Source of the DNA: Bacilli bacterium
Lineage (GTDB): Bacteria > Bacillota_I > Bacilli_A > RFN20 > CAG-826
Assembly: GCA_900767825.1 (NCBI GenBank)
Contig: CAAGAN010000032.1
Coordinates: 13,573 to 77,572 of the forward strand
Length of the DNA: 64,000 nucleotides
Direction: 5' to 3'
The notes below the pieces were generated by a model. It was not told the DNA's origin and searched no databases. It saw only the letters and a program-made list of their open reading frames with translations. Below, in pieces: positions 34,483-42,774 of the stretch (its first letter is position 1; each line of letters begins with the position of its first letter). Made by a program: the position numbers and the translations under genes.

Positions 34483-35352
34483 TTAAGCGGATTTAACTTC
34501 GCTTTCTTTAGCTTTAGCAGCAGCTTCATTATCAAGTTTGACTTGTTCTAGTAAACCGTTGATTAATTGTGGGTAGCAAGCACGGAAAGTTGCTTCGCAA
34601 TCACGGACATAAAGATTGATGGTTTCAGAAGCTTCTCTCATGACATCTGGGAATTTCTTTCCAGCTGGGAGATCTCTTCTCCCAGTCATCATTTCCATTA
34701 AGGCAACAATCTTGTCTTCCATGTTCTTATAGACGGCATCGGTCTCTTTGGCTTGGCCACGGACAAAATTGATGTTTCCAATGACGGTTTGGATATCATT
34801 CCCAATGAATTTGCTAGCTGGAGATTCGGCACCTTTGGCTTCATTTCTAGCTTGGTTATATTCATTGAACAAACGATTTAAGTCATTTACTAAGGTTAAG
34901 AAAGCAACCCCACGATACATAGCATCTTCGGCCTTGGCAACTTTTTCGGCTTCATCAACATCAAGATTCTTGCTATGCCCATCATTAAGGATTCCATTAA
35001 TCATGGAAGTAATGTTTTCATGAATTGGCAATACGTGCTTATAGATAGCTAGGTGTTGGTTATGGTCAACCCTTAATCCATCATCAGCAAGCTTCAATAT
35101 GGTAGAATTATCGCCATAGACTTCAGCATAGAAATCACGGATGGCCTTTTCTAGCTTTTCTCCATTTTCGCCAGAATGATCGATAATATCCTTTAAAGGA
35201 GTATGTTGATCAACTTCGACAAGGATGGAACGCTTCTTTTCTTCGAATAATTTGGTATCGAATGTTTCTTTCTTGAGGCAATACTCAAGTGTGTCCCTGA
35301 CCGCTACGTTATAATGTAGCAATGTGGTAAGTACTTCACTAATTTGATTCAT
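34483..35352 (-). CDS. Helical soluble protein of unknown function, 289 aa
   Basis: Almost entirely alpha-helical by composition, without membrane segments or signal peptide, and rich in Asp, Glu, Asn and Lys. It has His-containing stretches such as VDHNQHLAIYKHVLPIHEN. No domain recognised. It overlaps the HAD gene as ATGA, and the 34113 membrane protein follows after 19 bp, so the three are one operon. Good ribosome site AAGGAAAAAA. Helical repeat length and acidic character would suit a scaffold or binding protein, but that is a guess. Confidence 0.65.
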   Translation of the reverse strand: MNQISEVLTTLLHYNVAVRDTLEYCLKKETFDTKLFEEKKRSILVEVDQHTPLKDIIDHSGENGEKLEKAIRDFYAEVYGDNSTILKLADDGLRVDHNQHLAIYKHVLPIHENITSMINGILNDGHSKNLDVDEAEKVAKAEDAMYRGVAFLTLVNDLNRLFNEYNQARNEAKGAESPASKFIGNDIQTVIGNINFVRGQAKETDAVYKNMEDKIVALMEMMTGRRDLPAGKKFPDVMREASETINLYVRDCEATFRACYPQLINGLLEQVKLDNEAAAKAKESEVKSA

Positions 35353-36224
35353 TTATTTTTTCCTTCTTTATTAGTTTTGGAACTATCCTCCAATGGGTAT
35401 AGCACCTTTTCTAGGTCATAAACATGGTCAACGACATGCTTGGCTCTTATTTTAACGCTATTTGGAGAATGTGACATACAATAACTATTCTCGTGAAATT
35501 CGTCAAACATCGGCGCGTCGTTGCCAGAATCACCGATAACTAATACATTTTGTGAGGAATATCCTAAATAGTCAAGGTATTTTCTCACTCCTGAGGCTTT
35601 TGAGCACCCCTTTGGGGTGATTTCAATAAACTGGTTAAGCCAAGTAAATTCGAAATCAGCGAACTTTTCAGCCAATTCCTTAGTAAGGACTTCCGCTAAT
35701 TCTTTTTTCTTCTTAGTTAGGCCAATCAAGACCATTATTTTATTTGTCTCGCCTTTTTCGATCTCGTTATAGAAGACATGGTCACTTCTAACAAATGGTT
35801 CCCTATAGACGCCTTGGAATGCTTCATATAAGAAATAGACAAAGTTAGTAATATGATTGACCTTAGTCCTAGTCATGACAATTGGACGCGTTTTAGAAGA
35901 AAGCAAGATTAATCCTGGGTCATAATTTAGACGTAAATAGGAAATAAGGGATTTGAGTTTAGCAGAATCAAAGAAAGATTCTTCAATTACCTTCCCTCCT
36001 ATTTTGATAAATGTTCCGTCGTTGCCAATCCAATCAAGATTAAATGGGCATTTCTTCTCTAATTTAGAAGCAAAATTAAAACCCCTGGAGCTAACAACTA
36101 CTACCTTGCCTCCATTAGAAGCAAACCTAGTTAGGAATTCTTTGTTTTTCTTAGGGATTAGCCTTAATCTTTTCTTTGGATAGAATAAGGTTCCGTCTAA
36201 ATCAGTCGCGATTACTTTAATCAT
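35349..36224 (-). CDS. Cof-type HAD hydrolase
   Basis: Motif I ATDLDGTLF at 6-14, motif II VVVVSSRG near 40-47, and motif IV VLVIGDSGNDAPMF near 239-252 with the conserved Lys in between. 291 aa with a C2 cap and a charged C-terminal tail (SSKTNKEGKNK). It is first of the three-gene operon 36224-34113. It is a second Cof-type protein in the window after 24729, and not a close copy of it. Confidence 0.9.
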   Translation of the reverse strand: MIKVIATDLDGTLFYPKKRLRLIPKKNKEFLTRFASNGGKVVVVSSRGFNFASKLEKKCPFNLDWIGNDGTFIKIGGKVIEESFFDSAKLKSLISYLRLNYDPGLILLSSKTRPIVMTRTKVNHITNFVYFLYEAFQGVYREPFVRSDHVFYNEIEKGETNKIMVLIGLTKKKKELAEVLTKELAEKFADFEFTWLNQFIEITPKGCSKASGVRKYLDYLGYSSQNVLVIGDSGNDAPMFDEFHENSYCMSHSPNSVKIRAKHVVDHVYDLEKVLYPLEDSSKTNKEGKNK

Positions 36225-36261
36225 GCCTAGATAATATACTCTAAATGTATTTAGAGAAAAA

Positions 36262-36300
36262 GAAAAAGCTACTCCACCACCGAAATAGCAAAGTAGCCTT
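36262..36300 (-). terminator. Terminator of hpf
   Basis: On the minus strand AAGGCTACT pairs with AGTAGCTTT across a loop, followed by TTCTTTTTCTC. Confidence 0.7.
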
Positions 36301-36307
36301 AACTAAT

Positions 36308-36853
36308 TTATTTCAATTTGTTTTCGGCCTGGATGACGCCATATCCGCCATCAAGACGCTTATAAGCAACGGATACTTCATCATCATCTTCATCTAGATA
36401 TAGGAAGAATGAATGTCCTAAGGCTTCCATTCTAGTAATGGCTTCATCTAGAGTCATTGGATCAAGATAGATGGATTTAGTTCTTACAACTTCTTCGTCA
36501 TCATCTTCATCTTGGACAAAGTTTTCAAAAGCAAGGGCTTTTCCTAAAGATTCGGATTCTTTTGTCTTTTCCATCCTGGTCTTTAGTTTTCTCATTTGGC
36601 CTTCAAGTTTATCAACAGCAAGGTCGACCGCGGCGTATAGATCGTTATCCCTTACCTCTGCACGGAAATCCATTCCCTTGGTGAAAATGGTAATTTCCAC
36701 TTTGGCACCGACATTGTAGCTTCTAACTACAGCGCGGCAAGTTACTTCGCTAGGATTAGCAAAGTATTTGTCCATCCTGGACAACTTCTTTTCGATGTCG
36801 GCGTGAATAGAATCGGTGACATCGATGTTCTTTCCAATTATTTGGTATTTCAT
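36308..36853 (-). CDS. hpf: Ribosome hibernation promoting factor, long form
   Basis: The N-terminal ~95 residues (MKYQIIGKNIDVTDSIHADIEKKLSRMDKYF onward) bind the 30S subunit; after an acidic linker with DEDDDEE the C-terminal domain (KSIYLDPMTLDEAITRMEALGHSFFLYL) drives dimerisation into 100S particles. 181 aa, the long form of Gram-positive bacteria. A very strong TAGGAGGGGC ribosome site precedes it. Transcribed alone and terminated before the HAD operon. Confidence 0.96.
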   Translation of the reverse strand: MKYQIIGKNIDVTDSIHADIEKKLSRMDKYFANPSEVTCRAVVRSYNVGAKVEITIFTKGMDFRAEVRDNDLYAAVDLAVDKLEGQMRKLKTRMEKTKESESLGKALAFENFVQDEDDDEEVVRTKSIYLDPMTLDEAITRMEALGHSFFLYLDEDDDEVSVAYKRLDGGYGVIQAENKLK

Positions 36854-36994
36854 AATATCTGCCCCTCCTAAGGGCTTACACCATTATTTTAAATTAAATT
36901 TCATAACTTCAAATACCAAAATGAAAACTTTATACATTTTTTAACCAAATGTAGATTTTTCTTTTATATAAAAAGAAGCATTATATCGATATTT

Positions 36995-38179
36995 TTAATG
37001 GGATTTGCAATTTAGGAAAAATTTCTTTAATTCTTCAACTTTGTCTAATCTTTCCCAAGGCAAATCAATATCTGGACGTCCGAATACCCCATAATTACAG
37101 ATATCGGCATATTTCCAAGTTGGTTCATTTAATTTGAAAGAAGAGATAATCGCGCCTGGTCTAGCATCAAAATAAGTCTCGATTGCCCTAAGTATATCTT
37201 CATCATCATAATGGCTAGTCCCAAATGTAGATAAAGATAATGACATTGGCTTAGCAACTCCAATCGCATAGCTAAGTTGGACTTCTAATCTAGAAGCAGC
37301 CCCTGCCGCAACAAGGTTTTTAGCAATATATCTAGCGTAATAAGAAGCACTTCTATCGACTTTAGATGGGTCTTTCCCAGAGAAAGCTCCTCCACCATGC
37401 CTAGAAGATCCACCATATGTATCAACAATTAATTTCCTTCCGGTTAATCCTGTATCACCTAAAGGCCCGCCGATTACAAATCTGCCAGTTGGATTAATTA
37501 GATAGTCAAAATCGGTATTTAGATTAAAAGAAACGGCAACCGGAACCATTATCTCGTCATGGACATATTTCTTAAATGCAACCAAATCGGTAGTTTCATC
37601 ATGCTGAATCGACATCAATACAGTCTTTATCCTGATGTTATTTGGATCAGTATAATCAATGGTTACCTGTGATTTCATATCAGGTCTAGCATGCTTAAAC
37701 TTGCCTTCTTTTCTTAGGCTTGTAGCAGTTCTTACTAGTTTATGGGCAATAGTAAGAGGAAGAGGCATATAACCTTCGGATTCGTTTGTCGCATAGCCAA
37801 ACATTATCCCTTGGTCACCAGCACCCATGTTTAAGGTATCTTCATGCTTAACACCCATCGCGATATCGCTAGATTGAGTATTTACACGTATTTCAATCTT
37901 GCATGTATCCGCCCCAATCCCGATTTCACTAGATGTATAGCCAATTTTACGTAATGTATCCCTAGCAATCTTTTCATAATTAGGGACTACATTTGAATTA
38001 ATGGTAATTTCTCCTCCAATTAGGACAAATTCCTTAGTTGCAAAAACTTCACATGCTACATGGGCATATTTATCAATTCTTAGACATTCATCTAGAATTG
38101 CATCGGCAATTTGGTCGCAAACCTTGTCTGGATGTCCTTCGGAAACAGACTCGCTAGTAAAAAGAAACTCGTTTTTCAT
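36995..38179 (-). CDS. metK: S-adenosylmethionine synthetase
   Basis: Makes SAM from methionine and ATP. TSESVSEGHPDK at residues 6-17, GAGDQGIMFGYA near 114-125 and the glycine-rich GGGAFSGKDPSKVDRS near 253-268 are the ATP, methionine and phosphate loops. 394 aa. I place the start at ATG 38179, with GGGGAAGGAT just upstream, instead of ATG 38200 which would fall inside the leader structure. A long structured leader (38183-38358) precedes it and suggests control by SAM or a related signal. Confidence 0.97.
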   Translation of the reverse strand: MKNEFLFTSESVSEGHPDKVCDQIADAILDECLRIDKYAHVACEVFATKEFVLIGGEITINSNVVPNYEKIARDTLRKIGYTSSEIGIGADTCKIEIRVNTQSSDIAMGVKHEDTLNMGAGDQGIMFGYATNESEGYMPLPLTIAHKLVRTATSLRKEGKFKHARPDMKSQVTIDYTDPNNIRIKTVLMSIQHDETTDLVAFKKYVHDEIMVPVAVSFNLNTDFDYLINPTGRFVIGGPLGDTGLTGRKLIVDTYGGSSRHGGGAFSGKDPSKVDRSASYYARYIAKNLVAAGAASRLEVQLSYAIGVAKPMSLSLSTFGTSHYDDEDILRAIETYFDARPGAIISSFKLNEPTWKYADICNYGVFGRPDIDLPWERLDKVEELKKFFLNCKSH

Positions 38180-38182
38180 ATT

Positions 38183-38358
38183 TTTATCCTTCCCCAACAA
38201 AAATCCTCCCCGCTAGGTGGAAGACTATTATAGTTTCCTCCAGACATCGTTCCTCTAGGGGGAGAGGCTACTAGCAAGCACTTACCGCTATAGCGGAGTT
38301 GCTAGCGCCATGGTTAGCTAGTTATAGGCGCTTCTTGATGCCTGGCTTTCGTCAGTGG
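38183..38358 (-). ncRNA. Structured metK leader RNA, riboswitch candidate of unassigned class
   Basis: Transcribed from TTGTTT-15-TATAAA (38365-38391). In order on the minus strand: a 5' hairpin ATGC-CA-CTG...CAG-GCAT, a pairing GCGCC...GGCGC, a strong stem CTAGCAA...TTGCTAG enclosing CCGC-TATA-GCGG, then CCTCTCCCC pairing with GGGGAGG around an inner hairpin GGAGGA...TCTTCC, followed by TTTTTG and finally the ribosome site. The last stem with its U-run looks like a terminator. I could not match SAM-I, SMK or SAM-II consensus elements, so the ligand is unknown. Confidence 0.55.
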
Positions 38359-38393
38359 CATAAGTTTATATTTATTAAGAAGACTAAACAAGC

Positions 38394-38411
38394 CTAGATT
38401 TTAAAATCTAG
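38394..38411. promoter_or_regulatory. 18-bp perfect palindrome upstream of metK promoter
   Basis: CTAGATTTTAAAATCTAG, just upstream of the metK -35 box. It could be a protein-binding site or a cruciform. Confidence 0.5.
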
Positions 38412-38422
38412 CTTAAACATAA

Positions 38423-38457
38423 AGAAAAAGACCGCTACCTAATAACGATAACGGCCT
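38423..38457 (-). terminator. Terminator of the pduL-TSCPD operon
   Basis: On the minus strand AGGCCGTTA pairs with TAGCGGTCT across a loop, followed by TTTTCTTT, nine bases after the stop. Confidence 0.8.
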
Positions 38458-38465
38458 GTAATAAT

Positions 38466-38723
38466 CTATTTTGCTAAATATGCTTTTAAGGCTCTAGAAA
38501 TTTGATCAGGGCAAGAAGTCTCTCCACCTCTAGAACCCCTGCATTTGATTCCTTCTAATTTAGCGATAGCGTCTTCAACTTTCATTCCCTTTAATAAGGA
38601 GCCGATTCCTTGAAGGTTTCCATTGCATCCATAGGTAGCGACAAAGGATTTAATGATGCCATCTTCGATTTCGAAATCAAATTGCCTTGAACAGACATTT
38701 TCTGGCTTATAGGTATAAGTCAT
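38466..38723 (-). CDS. TSCPD domain protein, 85 aa
   Basis: The small cysteine-containing domain also found at the end of class II ribonucleotide reductases and as a stand-alone protein. Seen here: NVCSRQFDF, GCNGNLQGIGSLL and the terminal signature ETSCPDQISRAL with KCRGSRGG just before. Four cysteines (about 11, 33, 61 and 71) could bind metal. The role of the stand-alone form is not established. The start overlaps the pduL stop as TAATG, so translation is coupled. Confidence 0.88.
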   Translation of the reverse strand: MTYTYKPENVCSRQFDFEIEDGIIKSFVATYGCNGNLQGIGSLLKGMKVEDAIAKLEGIKCRGSRGGETSCPDQISRALKAYLAK

Positions 38724-39418
38724 TATTTATCCTCGTGGCAGCAGCAATGATGTTCTTCACCTTCGTGGCAGCAGTGCTCATCATCGCATCCACAGCTAGA
38801 AGCAAATCCGACTAAGGTGCCATAGACTAATCCACTAGCATTAGCGGCATTGCTTTCATCGGTATCAATATGCATGGCAAGAGAGAATTTTGGGGAAACA
38901 CGGACAATGGTATCACCAAAAATAGTTTCTCTTTCCGGGGTCTTGACATAAACCATGACGGATTCGCCATCTTGAACGTTGAATTCCTTGGCATCTTCTG
39001 GAGTCATGTGGATATGACGCTTAGCAACGATGACGCCTTCTTCTAGATGTAATTCTTTGGCATTTGCAGGGTTAACAATGGTAACAGCCCCACTACCTTT
39101 GACATCTCCAGAAAGTCTAATAGGAGCAGCTACTCCTAATGTTCTTGCATCTGTAGCGGATAATTCGATTTGGTTTAGATTCCTTAAAGGTCCAAGGATA
39201 GTAACTCCGTTGATGACTCTTGGCTTGCCAGTTTTTGGATTGACTGGTCCGACTAAATTGAGTTTGACATCGGAAGCATATTGCCCAGGTTGGGATAAAT
39301 CCTTCTTTTTGTTCAAGACGGCATGTTCACCTTCTTTAGCATCCATTAGATAATCAAAGGCTTTTTGGTCTAAATGGATGTGACGTGCACTAGTTTCGAC
39401 TAAGATTTGTTTTTCCAT
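38723..39418 (-). CDS. PduL-type phosphate acyltransferase with Cys/His-rich tail
   Basis: Converts an acyl-CoA and phosphate to acyl phosphate and CoA; in small genomes PduL-type enzymes often replace Pta in acetate formation. Two beta-barrel halves are visible, with ETSARHIHLDQKAFD near the start and VAKRHIHMTPEDAKEF near 130-145 supplying the zinc-binding His. The family ends near residue 205. Here a ~23-residue tail follows in which cysteines and histidines dominate (CGCDDEHCCHEGEEHHCCC), resembling a metal-binding sequence. No encapsulation peptide is obvious. Operon with the TSCPD gene. Confidence 0.9.
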   Translation of the reverse strand: MEKQILVETSARHIHLDQKAFDYLMDAKEGEHAVLNKKKDLSQPGQYASDVKLNLVGPVNPKTGKPRVINGVTILGPLRNLNQIELSATDARTLGVAAPIRLSGDVKGSGAVTIVNPANAKELHLEEGVIVAKRHIHMTPEDAKEFNVQDGESVMVYVKTPERETIFGDTIVRVSPKFSLAMHIDTDESNAANASGLVYGTLVGFASSCGCDDEHCCHEGEEHHCCCHEDK

Positions 39419-39581
39419 AAATAAATAAAATCTCCAATTAACGGTTCAATTATAGTTCTATTTTTTATCTTTTCGAGATAATTTCCCTAAATTAGAAAAT
39501 AAAGAACAAAAAGAATATCTTTTTTTCTAACCAAAAATGGATAAATAAGGTATCCTATTTCGGTAAAGGAGGAGCCTTGAT

Positions 39582-41102
39582 ATGAAGGAAAACGAAAATA
39601 ATGAAAAAAATACTTCCGTTACCGTAGCGGAAATTACAACAGAAGAACTACAAACTCTTATTAGAGAAAAAAATCGATCAGGGCTTCGCGATGTTTTTAA
39701 GCGTGTCCCTAATATCGATATTGCTGAAGCCGCCGATGAATTAGAGCCAAGCGAACTTATTTATATTTTTAGAAATGTCGAATCATCTTATACAGCAGAT
39801 TTCTTTGATGATCTAAGCCAAGAAAGCAAAGAAAACCTTATCAAGACAATGACTGATAAGGAACTAGTCCCTTTAATTAACGCCCAGTCAGCCGATGACG
39901 TTGCCGATACAGTAGGCGATATGCCCGCAAATCTAGCATCAAGAGTATTAAAAGCCACAGACAAGGACATGAGAAAAGACATCAATACCTTGCTAAATTA
40001 CCAAGATGACACAGCTGGTTCAATCATGACCACCGAGTATCTAGAATTCCTAGATACCACTACCGTAACCTCTGCCATGAAAGAAATAAGAGCAAGAGGG
40101 AAAGATGCAGAAACTGTCTATACAATATTTGTTAGGAACTCTTCTAGGCATTTCGTCGGGACTGTTGACCTTGATGATTTAATATTTGCTAGCCCAGATC
40201 AAAAACTAAATGAAATAATGAATCAGGACGTTGTTTCTGTTTCTACCAATACCGACCAGGAAGAAGTTGGCCAAATGTTTAGACGTTATGACTTAAATGC
40301 CCTTGCTGTATTAAATGAAGACCAAAGGCTAGTCGGTGTCATTACTATCGATGACGCTGTCGATGTCATGACCGAAGAATCCAATGAAGACTTTGCCCGT
40401 ATGACTAACATGGAGCCAACTGAAAAGCCTTACATGGAAATGAAAATATGGGAAAACGCCAAGAAGTGTTTCCCCTGGATTATTGTTTTATTAGTATTAG
40501 GTACCTTTACTACCATGGTACTAAATAGGCTTGAATTACAAACAATATTCACCCGTCTTCCGATTCTAATTTCCTTTGTACCTGCTTTAATGGATACAGG
40601 TGGAAATGCCGGAGGGCAAACTACCGGTATGATGATTAGAAGCCTTGCCATGAAAGAATTCACCCCAAAAGAAACACTCAAAGTACTTTGGAAAGAATTA
40701 AGAAGTTCAGTTCTTATCGCTGCTTTTGTTGCTTTATTCGCCTTTGTTTGGATTACTCTTGAACAATATACTGGAATAGTTAGCCTTGGCCAAGTTGGCG
40801 ATCCAAATGGAGTCAATTACGATTTTAGTAACTATACAATCTGGAACGGAAATGTCTTTAAAGGTCCTCTTGCTGGAGAATTTGCAATACATGCCTTGAC
40901 CTTCTCTGCTTTAGTATCCGTTACAATGTTTGCAGCAATTTCAGTTTCTAAAATAGTAGGAACTTTATTGTGCATGGGTGCTGCTGCGATTAAAAAAGAC
41001 CCAGCTTTATTAGCCCAACCACTATTAACAACTGTCATGGATGTCACGACATTATTGATATATTTCCTTATGGCGTGCATGTTCTTCCCAGCCTTTGCTT
41101 AA
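39582..41102 (+). CDS. mgtE: Magnesium transporter MgtE
   Basis: Mg2+ channel with cytoplasmic gating. An N-terminal helical domain (to ~135), two CBS domains (~140-260; for example TIFVRNSSRHFVGTVDL, ALAVLNEDQRLVGVITIDD) and five membrane helices after residue ~285. LMDTGGNAGGQTTGMMIRSL is the pore-lining signature. 506 aa. AAAGGAGGAGCCTTGAT precedes the ATG. No M-box riboswitch is seen in the 160-bp leader. tRNA-Leu follows with its own promoter. Confidence 0.96.
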   Translation: MKENENNEKNTSVTVAEITTEELQTLIREKNRSGLRDVFKRVPNIDIAEAADELEPSELIYIFRNVESSYTADFFDDLSQESKENLIKTMTDKELVPLINAQSADDVADTVGDMPANLASRVLKATDKDMRKDINTLLNYQDDTAGSIMTTEYLEFLDTTTVTSAMKEIRARGKDAETVYTIFVRNSSRHFVGTVDLDDLIFASPDQKLNEIMNQDVVSVSTNTDQEEVGQMFRRYDLNALAVLNEDQRLVGVITIDDAVDVMTEESNEDFARMTNMEPTEKPYMEMKIWENAKKCFPWIIVLLVLGTFTTMVLNRLELQTIFTRLPILISFVPALMDTGGNAGGQTTGMMIRSLAMKEFTPKETLKVLWKELRSSVLIAAFVALFAFVWITLEQYTGIVSLGQVGDPNGVNYDFSNYTIWNGNVFKGPLAGEFAIHALTFSALVSVTMFAAISVSKIVGTLLCMGAAAIKKDPALLAQPLLTTVMDVTTLLIYFLMACMFFPAFA

Positions 41103-41110
41103 TAAAGTGT

Positions 41111-41139
41111 TTGCAAAAGAGAGTATCTATCACTATAAT
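41111..41139 (+). promoter_or_regulatory. Promoter of tRNA-Leu(GAG)
   Basis: TTGCAA (41111-41116), 17-bp spacer, TATAAT (41134-41139). Confidence 0.75.
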
Positions 41140-41149
41140 CTCTCTTGCC

Positions 41150-41233
41150 GCGGGAGTGGCGGAATGGTAGACGCGTACGTTTGAGGGGCGTATCGGGAAA
41201 CCGGTGTGAGTTCAAGTCTCATCTCCCGCACCA
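41150..41233 (+). tRNA. tRNA-Leu(GAG)
   Basis: Acceptor GCGGGAG pairs with CTCCCGC, discriminator A, encoded CCA. Anticodon loop TTGAGGG gives GAG. A short class II variable arm and AGTTCAAGTCT T-arm are present. It reads CUC/CUU. Confidence 0.95.
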
Positions 41234-41244
41234 AAGTTGATACT

Positions 41245-41271
41245 AATCGCACAAAAATGTGCGATTTTTTC
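41245..41271 (+). terminator. Terminator of tRNA-Leu(GAG)
   Basis: AATCGCACA pairs with TGTGCGATT across AAAA, followed by TTTTC. Confidence 0.85.
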
Positions 41272-41320
41272 ATATATATTCAGATTTTTTCTCGAAGCGA
41301 GATTTTAAACACCGAATAAG

Positions 41321-41428
41321 ATAATCGTAAAAAACGTGGGAACCCACAAAAAATACGATTATGAGTATTGCATATTTTCTCTTATTTATCTAAAATGTAA
41401 TCGTAAAAAACGTGGGAACCCACAAAAA
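41321..41428 (+). promoter_or_regulatory. Promoter flanked by two copies of a hairpin repeat
   Basis: The unit AATCG-TAAAAAAC-GTGGGAACCCAC-AAAAA occurs at 41323-41352 and 41399-41427, 76 bp apart; each contains the dyad GTGGG-AA-CCCAC. Copy 1 also has outer arms ATAATCGTA / TACGATTAT (41321-41362). TTGCAT (41368-41373), 17 bp and TAAAAT (41391-41396) form a promoter between the copies, so copy 2 covers the start site. Confidence 0.7.
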
Positions 41429-41439
41429 TTAAGAACAAT

Positions 41440-42750
41440 ATGATAGAAAGAAAGAAATACCTAGATTTACTAATAAAGTCCAAAGAAAACGGCTTTCCTA
41501 AAGTTATTACGGGAATTAGAAGATGCGGAAAATCGTATCTTTTAAACGTTTTGTATAAGGATTATCTATTGAAAAATGGGATCAATGAAAATAACATCAT
41601 TGAAATAGATTTAACAAAAATCTCGAACGCATATTATAGAGACCCCATATATCTTTATGAGCACGTTGTAAGCCTTGTTAATAAAAACGATGGGATCAGC
41701 TACGTATTTATAGACGAGATACAAGAAGTATATCCAATAGTTAATCTTGCTTTAAGTGAAGGCAAACATATCAAAGCGAAAAATAGCGATGAAGACATTG
41801 TCTCTTTTGTCGATGTCGTTTTAGATTTAGCATCATTACAAAACGTTGATCTATATATAACTGGAAGCAATTCCAAAATGCTTTCATCGGATATAATCAC
41901 CGAGTTTAGAGACAAAGCTACAAACATTAGGCTTCAACCGCTTTCATTCGAGGAATACATCAATCATGCTAAAACAAATGAACAAAAAGCTATTCATGAT
42001 TATATGATGTACGGAGGAATGCCCTTAGCCGTATTAAAAGAAGGAATTGATAAAGAGAATTATCTAAAAAGCCTTTTTGAAACTACATATATAAAAGACA
42101 TAATAGATAGAAAGAAATTCAAGAAAACCGAGGCGCTTGATGAAATATGCACATTACTTTCGACATGTGTAGGCGATTTAATTAATTCTGAAGCCATTTC
42201 TAGATTATATGAAAAGAAAACAAATAACAGGATTAATTACGAGACAGTTAATTCCTATATCAACGCGTTCATTGATTCTTTTATCATATCAGAAGCATTT
42301 AGATATGATTTAAAAAGCAAAAACATCATAACATCTACAAAAAAGTATTATTACATCGATACAGGGCTAAGAAACGCAAGACTAAATTTCATCTATAGCG
42401 ATACCGGAAAAATGCTAGAAAATGTCGTCTATAATGAATTGATATACAACGACTACAAAGTAAATGTAGGAACATTTGATGCTTTTGAAGATGATAAAAA
42501 CGGTAAAACAACACGCAGATCTTTAGAAGTTGATTTCCTAGCCACCAAAGGCAATAGAATGTATTACATCCAAGTATGTGATGATATTTCAAATGAGAAA
42601 ACAAAAAATAGAGAAATAAAACCATACATTTCATTAAATGACCAAATCCAAAAAATAATCGTTATTAATAAGCCCATCAAGGAGCATCGTGATGAAAAAG
42701 GCTTCACAATAATTGGAATCACCGACTTCTTACTAAGGTTTATTAAATAA
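41440..42750 (+). CDS. AAA ATPase with DUF4143-type C-terminal domain
   Basis: P-loop VITGIRRCGKSYLLN at ~20-34, Walker B YVFIDEIQEV near 88-97, sensor LYITGSNSKML, a helical middle and the nuclease-like core RSLEVDFLATKGNRMYYIQV near 365-384. Same broad family as 5540-6793 but only distantly similar. Unusual CGKS instead of the common AGKT in the P-loop. No clear ribosome site (AAGAACAATATG). The two repeats in the promoter suggest self-regulation. The GNAT gene follows after 24 bp and may be co-transcribed. Confidence 0.87.
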   Translation: MIERKKYLDLLIKSKENGFPKVITGIRRCGKSYLLNVLYKDYLLKNGINENNIIEIDLTKISNAYYRDPIYLYEHVVSLVNKNDGISYVFIDEIQEVYPIVNLALSEGKHIKAKNSDEDIVSFVDVVLDLASLQNVDLYITGSNSKMLSSDIITEFRDKATNIRLQPLSFEEYINHAKTNEQKAIHDYMMYGGMPLAVLKEGIDKENYLKSLFETTYIKDIIDRKKFKKTEALDEICTLLSTCVGDLINSEAISRLYEKKTNNRINYETVNSYINAFIDSFIISEAFRYDLKSKNIITSTKKYYYIDTGLRNARLNFIYSDTGKMLENVVYNELIYNDYKVNVGTFDAFEDDKNGKTTRRSLEVDFLATKGNRMYYIQVCDDISNEKTKNREIKPYISLNDQIQKIIVINKPIKEHRDEKGFTIIGITDFLLRFIK

Positions 42751-42774
42751 CCCCTGCTTCAGGAAAATAAAGCA

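Noticed and set aside
39419..39581. M-box magnesium riboswitch before mgtE
   Set aside because: The 160-bp leader is short and AT-rich with no M-box core elements or terminator hairpin.
41281..41430. CRISPR-like array from the repeated GTGGGAACCCAC units
   Set aside because: Only two units, a 46-bp spacing that contains a promoter, and no further copies.
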